NCBI GenBank assembly: GCA_025024175.1
Contig: QCXZ01000137.1
Span: forward strand, 81,840,680-81,904,679
Direction: 5' to 3'
Origin: Rhyzopertha dominica
Taxonomy: Eukaryota; Arthropoda; Insecta; Coleoptera; Bostrichidae
Length of the DNA: 64,000 nt
Each line of letters opens with the position of its first letter. The first letter of the stretch is position 1. Of this stretch, positions 50,101 to 61,139 are shown in pieces. Below the pieces are notes generated by a model. The model was given only the letters and a program-made list of their open reading frames with translations. It was not told the origin of the DNA and ran no database searches. Position numbers and translations under genes: made by a program.

Positions 50101-53100
50101 CTTGGAAGTAATCAATGTAGACGTTACCTTCGACTTCGTAGATGGTCTCGTGCTAATGACCTTAGTTACTTTTAAACGGGGTATACCATCACCTTTTCTT
50201 TTAGAACCAGGCGATAACTTACAAGTTATTTTATCCCTCAAGTATTTCACCCTGTTTCTGTCAATGTTGGGACTAAAACAAGTTGCATGCCTTTTCATAT
50301 TGGTGGAAGTCTCCGACCGAACTTTCATGGTGGAAATCAGCCGCAATGTTGAATTATTTCTGGACGATCTTCTCTTTGGAGGCGAAGGGGGAGTTAAAGG
50401 CCTGGCGACAGAAGACGGGGCTGTTCTTTTGTATGTTTTGAAGACACTTTTTGGATCAGGTTGTACTTGTAGGGGATAGCAAAGGATTTCGGTCTGGGGT
50501 GTAATGTTTCTGTGTATCCTGATACGTGTCAGTGTCGGAGAAATGGGGAAATACTCGATTTGGTCTGTGAAAAATCCACAGAGTTAATTTGTGTACCGAG
50601 AGATTGAAGAGTGTGCCTTTGGAAACGGAACGTGTCGTTTTTGTGCGGAACAGAGAAAGATTCAAATACTCGTTTGGTAGTTAGGAACATGCAACCACAC
50701 ACCTTTAATGAGACCCCTGCCACCACTCAAAACGTGTAAGAAGGCAAAATCTGATTTAGCTTCGCTTGGTAAACATGCGTGAAGCGATGTTATTTTGAGC
50801 TTTTGTATTTAACGTGTGCCACCACCTTGTTAATTCGGAAACCTAGCCTACCTTTCGGTCTCTCCGGTGCCGGTTTTCTAAGCCCCTGTAGAGGAACGTC
50901 TCCTCCTTTCTGGATGGTCTTGTACGCCTCCTTCTGCTCTTGAGGACTCAGTTGTTGCGCAGTATCATCTCTTCGCTTGAACACCAACGTGGAATCGCTT
51001 TCGTAACCCGACTCCTTCAAAGCCCTAAGAATTAAAGTTAGACGGTGCATTCCCCTAGACATTAAGAACTTACTGGTTCATGTAGCTCCTGTTCTGGGGC
51101 GGTACGTGCTTCTGCTGCTCCAGATGCTGCAAACCAAAACAGTATGTGAGAGAGAGTAGATTATGTCGATGACAGGTTAGCGTCACAGTCATGCTGTTTC
51201 ATGCTGCATGCTTGTAGAGCCGAAGGTTGTGAAATCGGAGGTGAAAAAATGTATAATGACGGATTGTGCGGTTTGGAGGACGTTCGTTAAGCGAGCATGA
51301 TTTGATTATCTGGGGGCAAATCAACTGTGTGTGTATGGCAGGCCACAATAATGTTTCCTTACACTTCTCGTGATTGCTCTGGTCAACAGGTGGTTGCGGT
51401 TTGATGTGTGGTCGTCCAGCCACTGCGCCACGCAAATACTGTTAGTCACGGTTTGTATTTGTAAAGAAGTTTCAACGAACATTTGCTAGGACTCGAAAGC
51501 TTTCTATGCTTAAATTAGGGGGTAGGGGGGTAGTAATGTTCGTTAATATCTTCGTTACAAATTATACAGTTACTCAGTAGTTGCCATGAAATCCATGATT
51601 GAAATGGTTATCAATATTAATTCGCTGACTCATTCCTATTTACACAGGAAGTTATGCTCACTTAAGTTGTGGGAATTAAAACTACATGTTACGATACGAA
51701 GAAAAAATAATACTTTTTAGGATTAGAATTTTGTTCTTCAAAGATTCCATGCACCCACTGTACACATATAAATATGTAAAGAAACATTATCAGATTGCAT
51801 ACTCAAATTTTGAATAAGCAATATCTCATTTACCTAACATAGAAAATTTGATCAATCTATTATCTGTAGACCTATTATAGTTTGTACTCAACAAACTTTA
51901 CACTGTCTTGAATAAAACAAGTTGGATTTTTTTGTTGTTGTCTGTGTTAAACACCCTTTAGATCCTGAATAATGAAATTTGAATGAAAATTTCGACAACA
52001 GTATCCCTGCTGAAAAATGAAGCTACAATTCAATTAGCTGTTCGATAGAATTGATGATAAGCTTATTTATAATTTGCTGCAGAAATTCATCGAGAATTTG
52101 AGTATACAATCAGAGTTTAAATCAGCACGTATCGCAAGTGAATGAAGCAAATTAAAGGCAGCGTGTTAATTCCTCTAAACAAAACCTCTTAGTGGTTATG
52201 AAAAATAGACAGAACAATATCGTACCCCGTCGAAAATGTCCATGACCTCGTCCCACCACTAAAAAAATGGAAAACATTTATTAAAAAGCATGACACCAGT
52301 CGCTACTACAGCGTATAGACAGTGCATCTTCTCTAACTATGACATAAAATGACACCGGTTGTTAAAACATTTAAGACGTCATTGTGCAGGGTTAGTAGAG
52401 GTGGTTACTTACTCTTTTAGCTTCTTTGTCGGAGATCGATGAGTGTCCAGGTATGTAGTTTTCTATTCTTCCTGGTTGGTTCTTGTAAACTTCTGGATTA
52501 GGTTTGATAACGCTGGAGGCGTTTGAAGGCGGTGGGTACCTGAGGAAATCCAGGCGCTTTTTAAAATAGCGTCAAAATAAAACTACAAAATCCTTATCTC
52601 AAAAATCCTTCGGTTATTCATAAGTAACATTTGTGTGACTCAAAGGAATCTTCTCGTAGATTGTATCGAAAATTACAGAAACATGTCGCAGATAAAAGTT
52701 AGATAAAATTTATGATACACTGATAACATTGCGGTGTTAATGAACTTTAAGATAATACACAAATACTCTGGTCTATGTGTTATTTTGCATTTTTATTTCA
52801 AAAGAGAACTACAAGACATTTAAGACAATTGCACTTAATCGAAAGTTAATTGGATACAAGATTTTAATAGAAATAGATAAAAGAGTTGTTACTATTCGAA
52901 AATGTTGCTTATTTCATGGCATTACCATTTTGATGTATTCTAAAACTTGTCTTTGAATGCTGCGACCAATTAAGTTCTATTAATGATTAAGTTCACAAGA
53001 ATAAATTCAACACAAGTATGACGTATGAGCATAGTAGTCTTTTCAAAATCATTCTTTATAGGAAATGTGCTTCTAAAGGTAAAAGAATTTCAATTTTGCA

Positions 53101-56100
53101 TGGTGGAAGTCAAAATGGATCTGAAAAAATCTGTACAGCACGTAAGAAAGACAGAAGACTAATATCGATAAATTCTACCACGATGATCGCCGGGATGGAA
53201 TACCAATAAATTTATGTACAAGTCGGTTTCATAGATCTTTTCCTACAACTTATATACGGGTGGCTTTTTTAAAGTGGAACGCATGGAATAAAAATTAAAT
53301 AATAAATGCTTGTAAAGCAGATTCAATACAAAAACTTGGGCCATGCAACTACTTACGTTACTGTAGTAGAGGTCGAATTCCTAGGCACCGTCGCGCTGTA
53401 ATTATTATAGCTATAATTGTTCTCCACTGGTCTCGGTGGTGGTCGTCTCCTGTCCAGCGTCGCATATTTGTAGTCTGACATGGTGTCACTATCATACGCC
53501 CCTGGTTCCGGTTCCGAAAAGTACCCCGATTGGTAAGGGCGACCTGTAGAAACGAGGCACAAATATGCTCGATGCAACACAACGTAACCACACAAGACGT
53601 AAACACACTATATGCACTCAGCTAGAAGCGTATGATGTACAGCACGATATTTCTTAATTGGCCTCTTATCTTATCTAAGGGTCGAGCCACGAGAAGAGAA
53701 CGCGGAGAATAAAATGCCGAAACCAGAATTTTAATGGTATGCTTTGGATGTTCACAAGGACGACCTGTTATCAGTTAGAGGTAACTGTGGTATTAGAGGA
53801 ATTGCGTCGTAGTTTACGATCACAATAGCTGGAGGCGGTTGTTTTGGATACAGCAGTTACAGTTATTAGAGGAACGCGTTTTATTTAATATAAAAAAGCT
53901 ATAAAGCTACTAATACCTTCCGTTAGTTCCGATAAACCACTGATTATGCGACATCAAGCATCACTGAACTTGAATCACTAACTTTGGCAAACCTATCCTA
54001 CCTATTCAAATGATGACTAAACCCCTATAGATGCCAAGAATAAAACGTGTGTGGAAACAGGTAGAAATAGACTTTTTTAAATAAACAATTAGTCCTTTTA
54101 TGTTCCAGAGTTACATCCTTCTAAGTGATATAGCGAAAGTGGTTGGAAAAAGTGGTGGTGAAAAGAATGTATCAAACAATTCGTTTATTATAATTTAACG
54201 ATCAACGCCTACATTTTCTGCTTTTTTCAGTACATTTCGTTGTTTCGTTTCCTTTGATTTTTTATCATTAAAACGAGTTGGTGCTATTTTGTATGGTTTG
54301 ATAACAAAACTTTGAGAAAAATCGTGTCTACCAATAAACGACAAAAAACAGGTCCTGCAGGTTATAATGCTTTGTTTTAATTTGCAGAAATTGAGAGACT
54401 CCATAATGCAATCGTCGAACCTGAAAGCTTTTCAGAAAGAATAGTAATCATTTGTGACGAATTCACACGTGGATACTGGTTCTATTTCTTAATTGCTAAG
54501 TCTAGTCGCATTAGTGGTTTGGAAGGACATTCGCGTCAATCAAAAACCGTAGTAAACGAACTAGCACTGCTGAACCCAAACGAGTTTACGCATTTTGTTA
54601 CGTCAGAGCTAGCGTATTTGCTACAAAAAAGTGGCTAATTTGGGATAAACCGTTGGCACCTGTAATTTGCCAGTGGGCGTTGTTACGGCTAATCAGAGTA
54701 CGAAATAACCACGAAGTCTAGTGGTTTTCTAGAGAGCGATGAAAAACAAATTTTGTTGCAGTGCAGTGCAGTAGTCGAATACGATATCTAGAAAGAAACT
54801 TAGAAAAGGTTTTCGTAGTGTTGAACAATTTATGCAAATAATTGAGCAAACAAGATTATCAGTTAAGGCCTATACCTGGAAATTAATCGTGTTAGAATGT
54901 GGCATTATTACTAGCCATCATTCGTTTTTCGTTTTTCAAGATTTAAAAGTGCTATCCCTCTTTTTGCGTTGTTGTTGATTATAATGAGTTGGTTTTAGAC
55001 CAATATTGTATTGCAATTTTTTGGAGAAAGAAACGATTCTTTAATATGTCATATTTAATGCGCTACCTAGGGGCAAAGTTGCATACTTCATATTTTAAAT
55101 AAAATCCCTGTGGCCATATTTGTTTACAAGACGTTTACCGATCACTATGTACATAAATTGTGGTGATGCAGTTCTTAAGCTGAAGAAACACCTGCTGCCT
55201 TTAGAAAGTAAATGAACTAATTTTGTTAAGAAGACCGAGAATAGCAAAAGTATCCTTTAGGGTAGAATTGTTTCCTTATGTAATATAAATAGAAATGTTT
55301 TACTATTTATGAGAGAGGTTTATAATTGTTTAGATTTTCTTCTAATGGATTTTGAAGGAACTCAAGTTAAGTAAAATGTAATTACAAGAATATAGTTTCA
55401 GCATCCTAATGTTTTGCTTGAAATGCAATTTCATCTATATAAAGATGCTTGGGCTTCGTCCATCTAATCAAAATCCTAGAGTAAAATACTATAAGATCTT
55501 TTAATGTTGTGCATGTGCTGTACAATATAGCGTGTTAACTGCGCTAGCTTGTTAACGGCAACATTCAGCTGAACAAAAACCAGCAAACATTTTTAAATGG
55601 CGCTGAATGTTACCGTTCAAAATTAGTGAGTTGCTAACTCAAACTCGCGTGAAATTGTGCTACAAGCGACCAAACCAACACCCTCAGTATTTTTATATTA
55701 ACATACTTTTCGGCTGTCTGTATCGCACTGTAACGTACTCGTCTGTAAAATACGAAACAAAAAATGAAACATCTTTATAAGACTCCGATAAAAACAATGT
55801 TCTGAGAGCTTACCATCTCTTCTTCTTTGTTTGTGGATGGTATCGTACATCTTCTTGTACCACCTGGACTGATCAGCGTCTCTCACTTCCTGTAACAATA
55901 CCGCGATACCTGATGATTTGTAGATGTTTCGTGTTTTTCAAATACAGAATTGTTGTACTTGGAGATTAGGCAATCTTATCATAATGATAGTGTGGAAATG
56001 ACAGTTCGACTACTTACTGATCTAAGAATAATTGGCATTCCGTCTTTGGTTGTTGGTCCGACTCCTTGGAATTTTCTGGGTCCCAATTCGGCCATTCTAC

Positions 56101-59100
56101 GTGGACGCTCTCCGTCTGACTCACTGCTGTATTCCCTCTTGATCTGATACACTTGAAAGAAAAAAGAAAAAACGAGGCAATTAATGTTAGCCCTTAGAGT
56201 AATAAAGATTACAGGAAACTTCCATTAATTTATACATAAAGAGGATTGAGCTTCTTCTATAAAAGCTTTGTTGTCTAATATACTGATGAATTAGGATGAA
56301 AGCCAGCTTAGTTTTTGTGATAAATTGTTCAGATTTTAATTTGTTTACATTAATACTACACACTCCAGTTACAAAGCAGCATTTAGAGGATATCAGAAAT
56401 GAAAACGTAATTAAAATAATACTTACATCGCGATTGTTTAGAGTACATTAATTAGGGTTATAGTTAATGTGTGGAGAGGTATATTGTATTGTAATGTTGT
56501 AGGATTAAAAATACGATAAATTAGTTGTACTACAGTTTTTTGGTTGAGATTATCTTTCTCTTTCACCTGATGGATAGAATCGTGATTTCAAGAGCAGGAT
56601 TTAAAAAATTAGAGTGTTCAAGGCATATTTTTTCAGTGAGATTCGCGGTAGAAGTAAATTTAGAGAAAAATTAAACCTCTGAAATGACCATGTACTTAAA
56701 CCCCTACTAATATGCTACAGCATAATGTCTGTCGGGAGGTGATCCAAAAACTAGTTCCAATGAAGTAAATATTTCAAATGTGTTCAGCTTAAAAACTGCT
56801 GCACAGGTACGTAATTTACACTCGGTATGAACTGATACTGGTTTTATAGTTAATAAAATTATTCTCTGTGCAACAAGAACGTCTTGTACAAATCTTCTCA
56901 GTCGCTGGGTTGCAACCGCGTCTTCAAATGCTTGTAAACAGCATATATATCTATAATACATGTTTTTCCCAAGCAGTGCTTTTTGGATAACATGCAAAAA
57001 ATATATTAAAGAAGTGTAATTTTTCTTTGACACCATTTTCTGTGGAAAAACAAAAAATTGTGCTTGTCGAGATTAGCTTTTTGTTTGTATATATTTTTTA
57101 TTCTAATTAGCCCACGTAGAGAAAAAATAAACACCAAAAAACCATTCGTTTCTTCTCTGTTATAACAAAACTTATATTAGCATAACACCCGAACAAATCA
57201 TGTGCTTACCGACGTCTCCTGGGCCTACTCCCGATGGCCTGTCATACTTATTCCGTCTGGGTGGGTACTGTGGTTCCTCCTGGTCGATATATAACGCCCC
57301 CCTCGGAAACTGACCCTCTAAGCAAACCCATCGTAAAATTCTGAGCTCTCGATAACAACCCGTTATTGCTTACCCCTCGCTTTCTGAAGAAGCGTCACCG
57401 TCGGGTTCTGCACCCTGGGCAAGCGAGGTGTGGTGTAATCACTGAAATCCGACGCTGATGGCGCCGACCGGCTCACGGGAATTCGCCTGTCCAGGGAAGA
57501 GGATAAAGCAGTTCCGGTGTCACTGCTGGTTCCTGGTACTTTCCATGGGGGCTCAGCCGAGCTGTCTGCGGAACTCTGACTCTGGAAGAGGATTTAGATA
57601 AAGGCGATTTACACTAGGATATTCTGAACAAATCTACAGCGTGTACACATAATGATCATGACCTTGGTAATGGGATTTAGTTTGTAACATATGTCGACAA
57701 TCTGATGAGAGATAAGCTGATGTCGCCTTCCTACACGTATTTTATTATGAGGAGCAATATTGTTCAAGTTTGAAGTAACTTTTTGAATTCTCAATTATAA
57801 GGCCAAACAATTACTGGTAATTGCAATGAAATTCGCTCAATATAACGACTATCTCTGGTGTTTTTGTTTTAAATTGTCCACAGTGCTAGAATACTGTGAA
57901 TAGAATTAGCATGCACTAATAAATTGTCATACTATTTGCAAATTTAGTTTTCATCATGGCTTTACAGAACACCAATGAAGAAATGAACGATATGTTATTG
58001 GTTTTTTGATATTAAAAAAGATTTCCGAATTTTGAACGAAATAGATGAATATGTAGGGGCAATGATACATCCGCAAAGTGCCCAGCTCGTTCCCCTGACA
58101 TGACCCTAATTAATTAATTTTTATGGGGAAGTTTGAAAACGCTTGTGTATTGTAAGCCAGTGGATATAGAAGATTAATTAAACTGTATTCAAACTGAAAT
58201 TAAAATGCCCAAAATTTCAATTAATTTTTTAACGACGTATTAATATTTGAACACAAAAAAATGGAGGTGATTTTGAACATTTGTTAAGAGCAGTTATTTT
58301 TAACTATGTTTTTGTTGTTGATTAATCTTTAACAAGAGATTTGCTTGTTTTTTTTTGTAAAGGGGCTTAGCCGGATAAGGCTTCAAACGGTTTGATGAAA
58401 TACAATTTTACTCTTACAAATGTCTCATGATATTTTTAATACCTAATGTCATATTTTTTACCGATCAATCATGTTTGAGAATGATCCAAAAACTGAAAAA
58501 TGTATGCATTGCCTAAAATTGCTAAAAGGTATCAAAAAATATGTGTCAAATCCCTTATACGTGCAAAATATTATAAAGCCTTTCGTTTTACATTAGCTAA
58601 CGAAGGTTAGAAACAAACAGAATTCACTAAATTTCAATGACCACGCTGAAAGCCATGGATCTTAAACCTAGAGTTTTTCATCAACACAGGATTCATCTAG
58701 TAGTGATGGTTCAGTATTCGTTTCTCCAACTCAAAAAAGCTGAAGCTGAAAAGGTAGAAGTACCATTCCCTTTCATAATGTTTTTACTCAAGCTAGAATA
58801 TACATTCCTGTAGATAATCGCTGTTGCAATAATGTTTATCTTCTTATTAAAAAGTTTTTACAAGATGATATTTTTAAGATAAGAATTGTGTTCAAGTTTA
58901 GTCACATAACACGATTTGTCAAAAATGCTCGAGACAATGCAAATTTGAAGCGTCTGAGGAACACAGGTAATAAATGCTTCCTGATGCATGAAGTTGCTGT
59001 CAAATATCTTGTTTTTTTTAACAATTCATTGAGAAAAAGATTTTATGCAAATATTTCAATAACTGGTGAAATCCTACCGCAAATAGAAAATCACAAAAAA

Positions 59101-60444
59101 AGAAAAACTAGCTGAAGAAATGAGATGGAGCCAACGAAGAAGCAAATTCGCTAAATTAAAATCTCGAGATTTCAAAGATTTTCTAAAAATCACTGAAATA
59201 GATTTAAACACATTTTTTACAGGAACATATCAATTGCATCCAGCAGTGTCATATCTGGTAGAAATGTTAGATGAAAATAACGAGGTAAATATACAATATT
59301 TGAAAGAGAGCTTTCCATTGTAGAGTATATGGTTCGATCGAGACATGTCTCCAAAAAAATTTACAACTGATTATACATCAAGTGGTTACACCAATAGGTT
59401 AGAGTGGCAATAGTGAGTGCGTTAAGGGGGTGACAACGATAGGCTGTTGCTGCCATGTAGCAGCAATCATTTGCTATTTATCTTTTGCAAGATACCAATC
59501 TAAAGTGATAAGAGCAGTCAAAAAAACTATCGCAAATATATTTACAAGACAGTATCATCTCTATAATTTTTTATTTTTATAAAATGTATTTTACTACTTA
59601 AAAAATATTAGTTAAGAATAAAATTATCTTAATACTAAAATAAACTGAAGATAATGAAGTAACAAAGATACTACCTAAATATGTTTTTATCAGAAGAACG
59701 AATAATATAAAGAAAACTTTAAGCTTCTTTTTTCAGGCGACTACTGCATTCTAAAAACGTCAATACAAAGTAATATTTTTTTCCTGAAGTTGAGATTCTA
59801 ATATTACGCACTATACATTTATTGTGTTATTAACACTGAATCATCCGTTAGTGTTCATTACTTGGGGACTTTCTGTTGCTGCCGCTGGTTTGTATTTGTC
59901 TAATTCAAAGCTGTTTATAATATCAAAGAGTTGGATAACTCCATCCGTTCATAATTCATAATGCTAGCGCTGGAGGGAGAAGTTCTCTGCAGAACCAACA
60001 TTAAAAATAGCCTAATGATTCTATTTTGGAATTCGCAAACACACCCGATATATAACATTCAAGGCTATGTTTATCAGTACAATTACCTATATTTATATTT
60101 GGATGAAACGCAGATGCGTATAGGAACCAAGCTTAACGTAATATTTATTAAGAAAAGACGTACTTCCTCCTTGCCTCGGAAAGATAACGAAAGAAAATAT
60201 TTCCGTTTATAAAACAAAACTTGGATGATCTGAAATCTACTAACCTCTAGCCGTGGTTTGTTTTTTCTTCCCAAAACAGGAGATTCGAAGTTTACTGGCC
60301 TAAATTCCTTCCGCTCTACTACCGGACTAGAACCAGCACTCCTGGGCGTCCATACTACCGGCACCGAGTCTTCTTTGGAGTCTCTGGAGTCTTGTCTCTG
60401 TGGTTCTCTGGGAGGACTCCGTTTCTGACCAGGAGACCACACAC
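28988..60444 (-). CDS. CAP: CAP/sorbin-and-SH3-domain adaptor (5' incomplete)
   Basis: Adaptor linking actin, vinculin and Cbl at muscle attachment and cell-adhesion sites. Seventeen coding exons join in phase on the minus strand: 60444-60245, 57581-57374, 57317-57210, 56151-56018, 55889-55814, 53543-53357, 52539-52413, 52258-52226, 51126-51074, 51024-50852, 50465-46146, 46033-45971, 35745-35585, 33540-33238, 31394-31214, 31161-30867 and 29156-28988. Without the giant exon this is about 822 residues; with it about 2260. Order: [13 protein letters not shown] and [15 protein letters not shown] motifs, SoHo domain, [24 protein letters not shown] linker, [24 protein letters not shown], Pro-rich exon, coiled RRRKYLQ-ELQD helix, then three SH3 domains. 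Sequence identity to vertebrate SORBS is strong around [13 protein letters not shown]. The first visible exon needs one base from an upstream exon, so the 5' end is missing. Several exons are phase-symmetric and may be optional. Confidence 0.93.
30375..30615 (+). mobile_element. LINE relic with RNase H and C-terminal Cys motif
   Basis: The + strand reads [18 protein letters not shown] (RNase H pattern G-N-E-x-A-D-x-L-A-x-x-G) and, after a frameshift, [20 protein letters not shown] (the E-T-x-x-H-x-L-x-x-C-P-A tail of I/R1/Jockey-type non-LTR retrotransposons). Frames are broken and the upstream reverse transcriptase is not visible. It sits in the CAP intron preceding the last SH3 exon, on the opposite strand. 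Confidence 0.7.
30867..31394 (-). CDS. CAP: CAP exons with second SH3 domain and linker
   Basis: Exons 31394-31214 and 31161-30867 are separated by a 52-bp intron that splits the SH3 domain. Motifs are [39 protein letters not shown] and [10 protein letters not shown] Ser/Pro-rich linker of about 80 residues follows, toward the last SH3. Confidence 0.93.
33238..33540 (-). CDS. CAP: CAP exon with first SH3 domain
   Basis: Encodes [20 protein letters not shown], then an SH3 domain with [27 protein letters not shown] and GLFPANYVE. These are the aromatic, acidic and Pro-Tyr positions that form the PxxP-binding groove. Very close to SORBS SH3-1. Donor GAG|gtcagt. Confidence 0.95.
34105..34400 (+). 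mobile_element. Tc1/mariner-like transposase relic
   Basis: The + translation has [15 protein letters not shown] followed, one frame over, by FLDDVFANR (family: FLDDVFPNRWIG). Later a decayed tail with [14 protein letters not shown] is visible. The block order and the shared ASLMTF shadow-frame peptide tie it to the relic at 5850-6165. Confidence 0.7.
35567..35745 (-). CDS. CAP: CAP helical exon with two possible donors
   Basis: Encodes [20 protein letters not shown], then a charged helix ending [10 protein letters not shown]. Donor 1 (CTTCAG|gttagc) ends the exon at 35585. Donor 2 (CTCGAA|gtaagt) ends it at 35567 and adds VSNSLE. Both keep phase 0. Donor 1 gives the family-typical YLQ-ELQD joint; donor 2 is the better consensus match. 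Confidence 0.8.
37475..37794 (-). promoter_or_regulatory. candidate internal promoter and untranslated first exon of CAP
   Basis: The minus strand has CGTCAGTCATG (Inr, A at 37794) in a CpG-richer island, followed about 320 nt later by donor CTGA|gtaagt at 37475/37474. The exon has only short upstream ORFs. Spliced to the exon at 35745, translation could start at the in-frame Met before [10 protein letters not shown], giving a short form with only the three SH3 domains. Inference from motifs. Confidence 0.4.
42877..43119 (-). promoter_or_regulatory. candidate internal promoter and first exon of CAP
   Basis: A GC-rich, CpG-containing island (about 43000-43250) stands out from AT-rich flanks. 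The minus strand has GTGTCAGTCTG (Inr, A at 43119) and a donor GAAA|gtgaga at 42877/42876. A 61-codon ORF inside (43071-42886) stops before the donor, so the exon is probably untranslated. Inference from motifs. Confidence 0.35.
43790..44330 (-). mobile_element. RTE-type LINE endonuclease relic
   Basis: The minus strand, with stops and frameshifts, carries successive blocks of the apurinic-type endonuclease domain: [28 protein letters not shown], an H-A-P-T-like block, [13 protein letters not shown] and AYFERKEI / [10 protein letters not shown]. This order is that of RTE/BovB-related non-LTR retrotransposons. Non-functional. The + strand ORFs over it are shadows. One undetermined base lies at 44119. 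Confidence 0.7.
44360..44790 (+). mobile_element. LINE reverse transcriptase C-terminal relic
   Basis: The + strand reads [20 protein letters not shown], then [39 protein letters not shown] and a [14 protein letters not shown] tail. This matches the C-terminal region of RTE-like reverse transcriptases (LYKTLIRPVVTYG..., RKILRKIFG..., ELY...RAQRLRWAGHV). It lies in opposite orientation to the endonuclease piece just left of it. Confidence 0.75.
45971..46033 (-). CDS. CAP: CAP 63-nt proline-rich exon
   Basis: Encodes [20 protein letters not shown] with borders tgtgtag|TACC and ACAG|gttagt, phase 1 at both ends. The six-proline run is a possible profilin, EVH1 or SH3 ligand. Symmetric, so possibly optional. 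Confidence 0.75.
46146..50465 (-). CDS. CAP: CAP giant coding exon (4320 nt)
   Basis: A single open frame of 1440 codons, phase 1 at both ends. The acceptor is read as tatcccctacaag|TACAACC at 50466/50465, after which [14 protein letters not shown] continues the previous exon's PERPK. The donor is AAAG|gtggtg at 46146/46145; a second gt three bases on is equally in phase. The product is basic, Ser-rich and probably disordered, with R/S-P sites, three near-identical [12 protein letters not shown] repeats, a helical middle region and a more ordered C-terminal end (around [20 protein letters not shown]). I recognise no named domain. Because the exon is symmetric, the gene can make proteins with or without it. 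Vertebrate SORBS2 also has a long, tissue-restricted exon, but similarity is not claimed. Antisense frames here are shadows. Confidence 0.88.
52226..52258 (-). CDS. CAP: CAP 33-nt microexon
   Basis: Eleven codons, [11 protein letters not shown], between acceptor tttttttag and donor GGG|gtacga. The peptide follows the exon ending ISDKEAKR in the same order as in vertebrate SORBS proteins. Both borders are phase 0, so skipping is silent for frame. Confidence 0.85.
55814..56151 (-). CDS. CAP: CAP SoHo (sorbin homology) domain exons
   Basis: Exons 56151-56018 and 55889-55814 together encode the SoHo domain: [20 protein letters not shown] followed by [20 protein letters not shown]. It matches the sorbin-homology pattern G-[IV]-G-P-x4-G-[IM]-P...WYK-x-M[FY]-x-x-I-H. 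In vertebrate CAP this region binds flotillin at lipid rafts. Confidence 0.9.
57210..57581 (-). CDS. CAP: CAP exons with the [13 protein letters not shown] motif
   Basis: Two exons, 57581-57374 and 57317-57210, are separated by a 56-bp intron. The joint gives [20 protein letters not shown]. The second exon is 108 nt and phase 1 at both ends, so it could be skipped without a frameshift. Its acceptor is read as gcttag|AGGGTC because the alternative (AG two bases later) puts a stop codon in frame. Confidence 0.8.
58850..59520 (+). mobile_element. decayed transposon ORF with SWIM-like C-terminus
   Basis: The + strand has two short open pieces (58888-59115 and 59120-59323) and a frameshifted tail. 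Blocks include [46 protein letters not shown] and finally [20 protein letters not shown]. The last block has the C-x-H pattern of a SWIM-like zinc ribbon. The order matches a C-terminal module I recall from insect and cnidarian DDE-transposase-associated proteins. Recalled, not searched. Confidence 0.55.
60245..60444 (-). CDS. CAP: CAP exon with RPVNFESP motif (most 5' visible)
   Basis: Acceptor tttccag|GTGTG and donor CTAGAG|gttagt. It encodes [31 protein letters not shown] and [14 protein letters not shown], a conserved piece of invertebrate CAP proteins. It enters in phase 1, so at least one more coding exon lies upstream. None could be recognised between here and 64000. Confidence 0.8.
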
Positions 60445-60907
60445 CTGGAAACAGAAGGAATTAGAAAAATTCATGCTTGTTTGGAAGGTGGTTGTATGGG
60501 GTTTCTCCTGTGTAATTCTTGAAACCCCAATCTTTTATACATCGATCAGCAAATGGTTAACTTGTTAATAATGAGCTACGAACATCACACGTCATTTTTT
60601 TTGTTTGACGTGATACATTATCTACACAACTATATCTCACTCAAACATGATGGCACGATTTATTTGCTTCGAAAATGAGTTGCACAACCTGTTCAGTGAA
60701 TGGAATGTAAATATTTTACACCAGGCGTGTTTATAAAGTGTGTGATGTGATGTAAAGCAAGTTTATATTCTCCCATTTCTAATAATAATACTAAGACTTC
60801 AAATGAAATTAATCTAGAACTAAGATAATACTATATTCTTTTGATACTGCTGAGGAACGCCATCCAGGCCTTTATTCATCTCCCCTCTCGACAGCTTTTT
60901 GTTTTAC

Positions 60908-61139
60908 TTTCCAATGGTGCGAAAAATTTTCGCTCCCGCGAATCGAGCTTGCCAGGTGGGTAATTGGTCGAGGAAAATTCGTGTGCGGGCGGAACAACAT
61001 TTATTGAAAATTCGATGGTTTGGCTAAAAGCGGAGCCACTAATTATAAATCGGGATTGACTAACGTCAGCACGAACACACGTGCTCCCGGGCACAAAAAT
61101 AAAGCGGATCCCGTTCCACAATAATGAAAACAGGCGACT
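60908..61139 (-). promoter_or_regulatory. candidate upstream promoter and first exon of CAP
   Basis: The minus strand has GTTAGTCAGTCGCC (Inr, A at 61139), a DPE-like GGATC about 29 nt downstream, GC-richer surroundings to 61260, and a fair donor GGAAA|gtaaaa at 60908/60907. It lies 0.5-0.7 kb before the most 5' visible CAP exon. Whether it feeds that exon is unknown, since that exon needs a split codon from upstream. Confidence 0.35.

Noticed and set aside
49724..50479. 251-codon + strand ORF
   Set aside because: Antisense shadow of the giant CAP exon. The minus strand has the long frame, splice sites and phase continuity.
56707..57036. 109-codon minus-strand ORF in a CAP intron
   Set aside because: No recognisable family and no suitable splice sites in phase with CAP; probably a chance frame.
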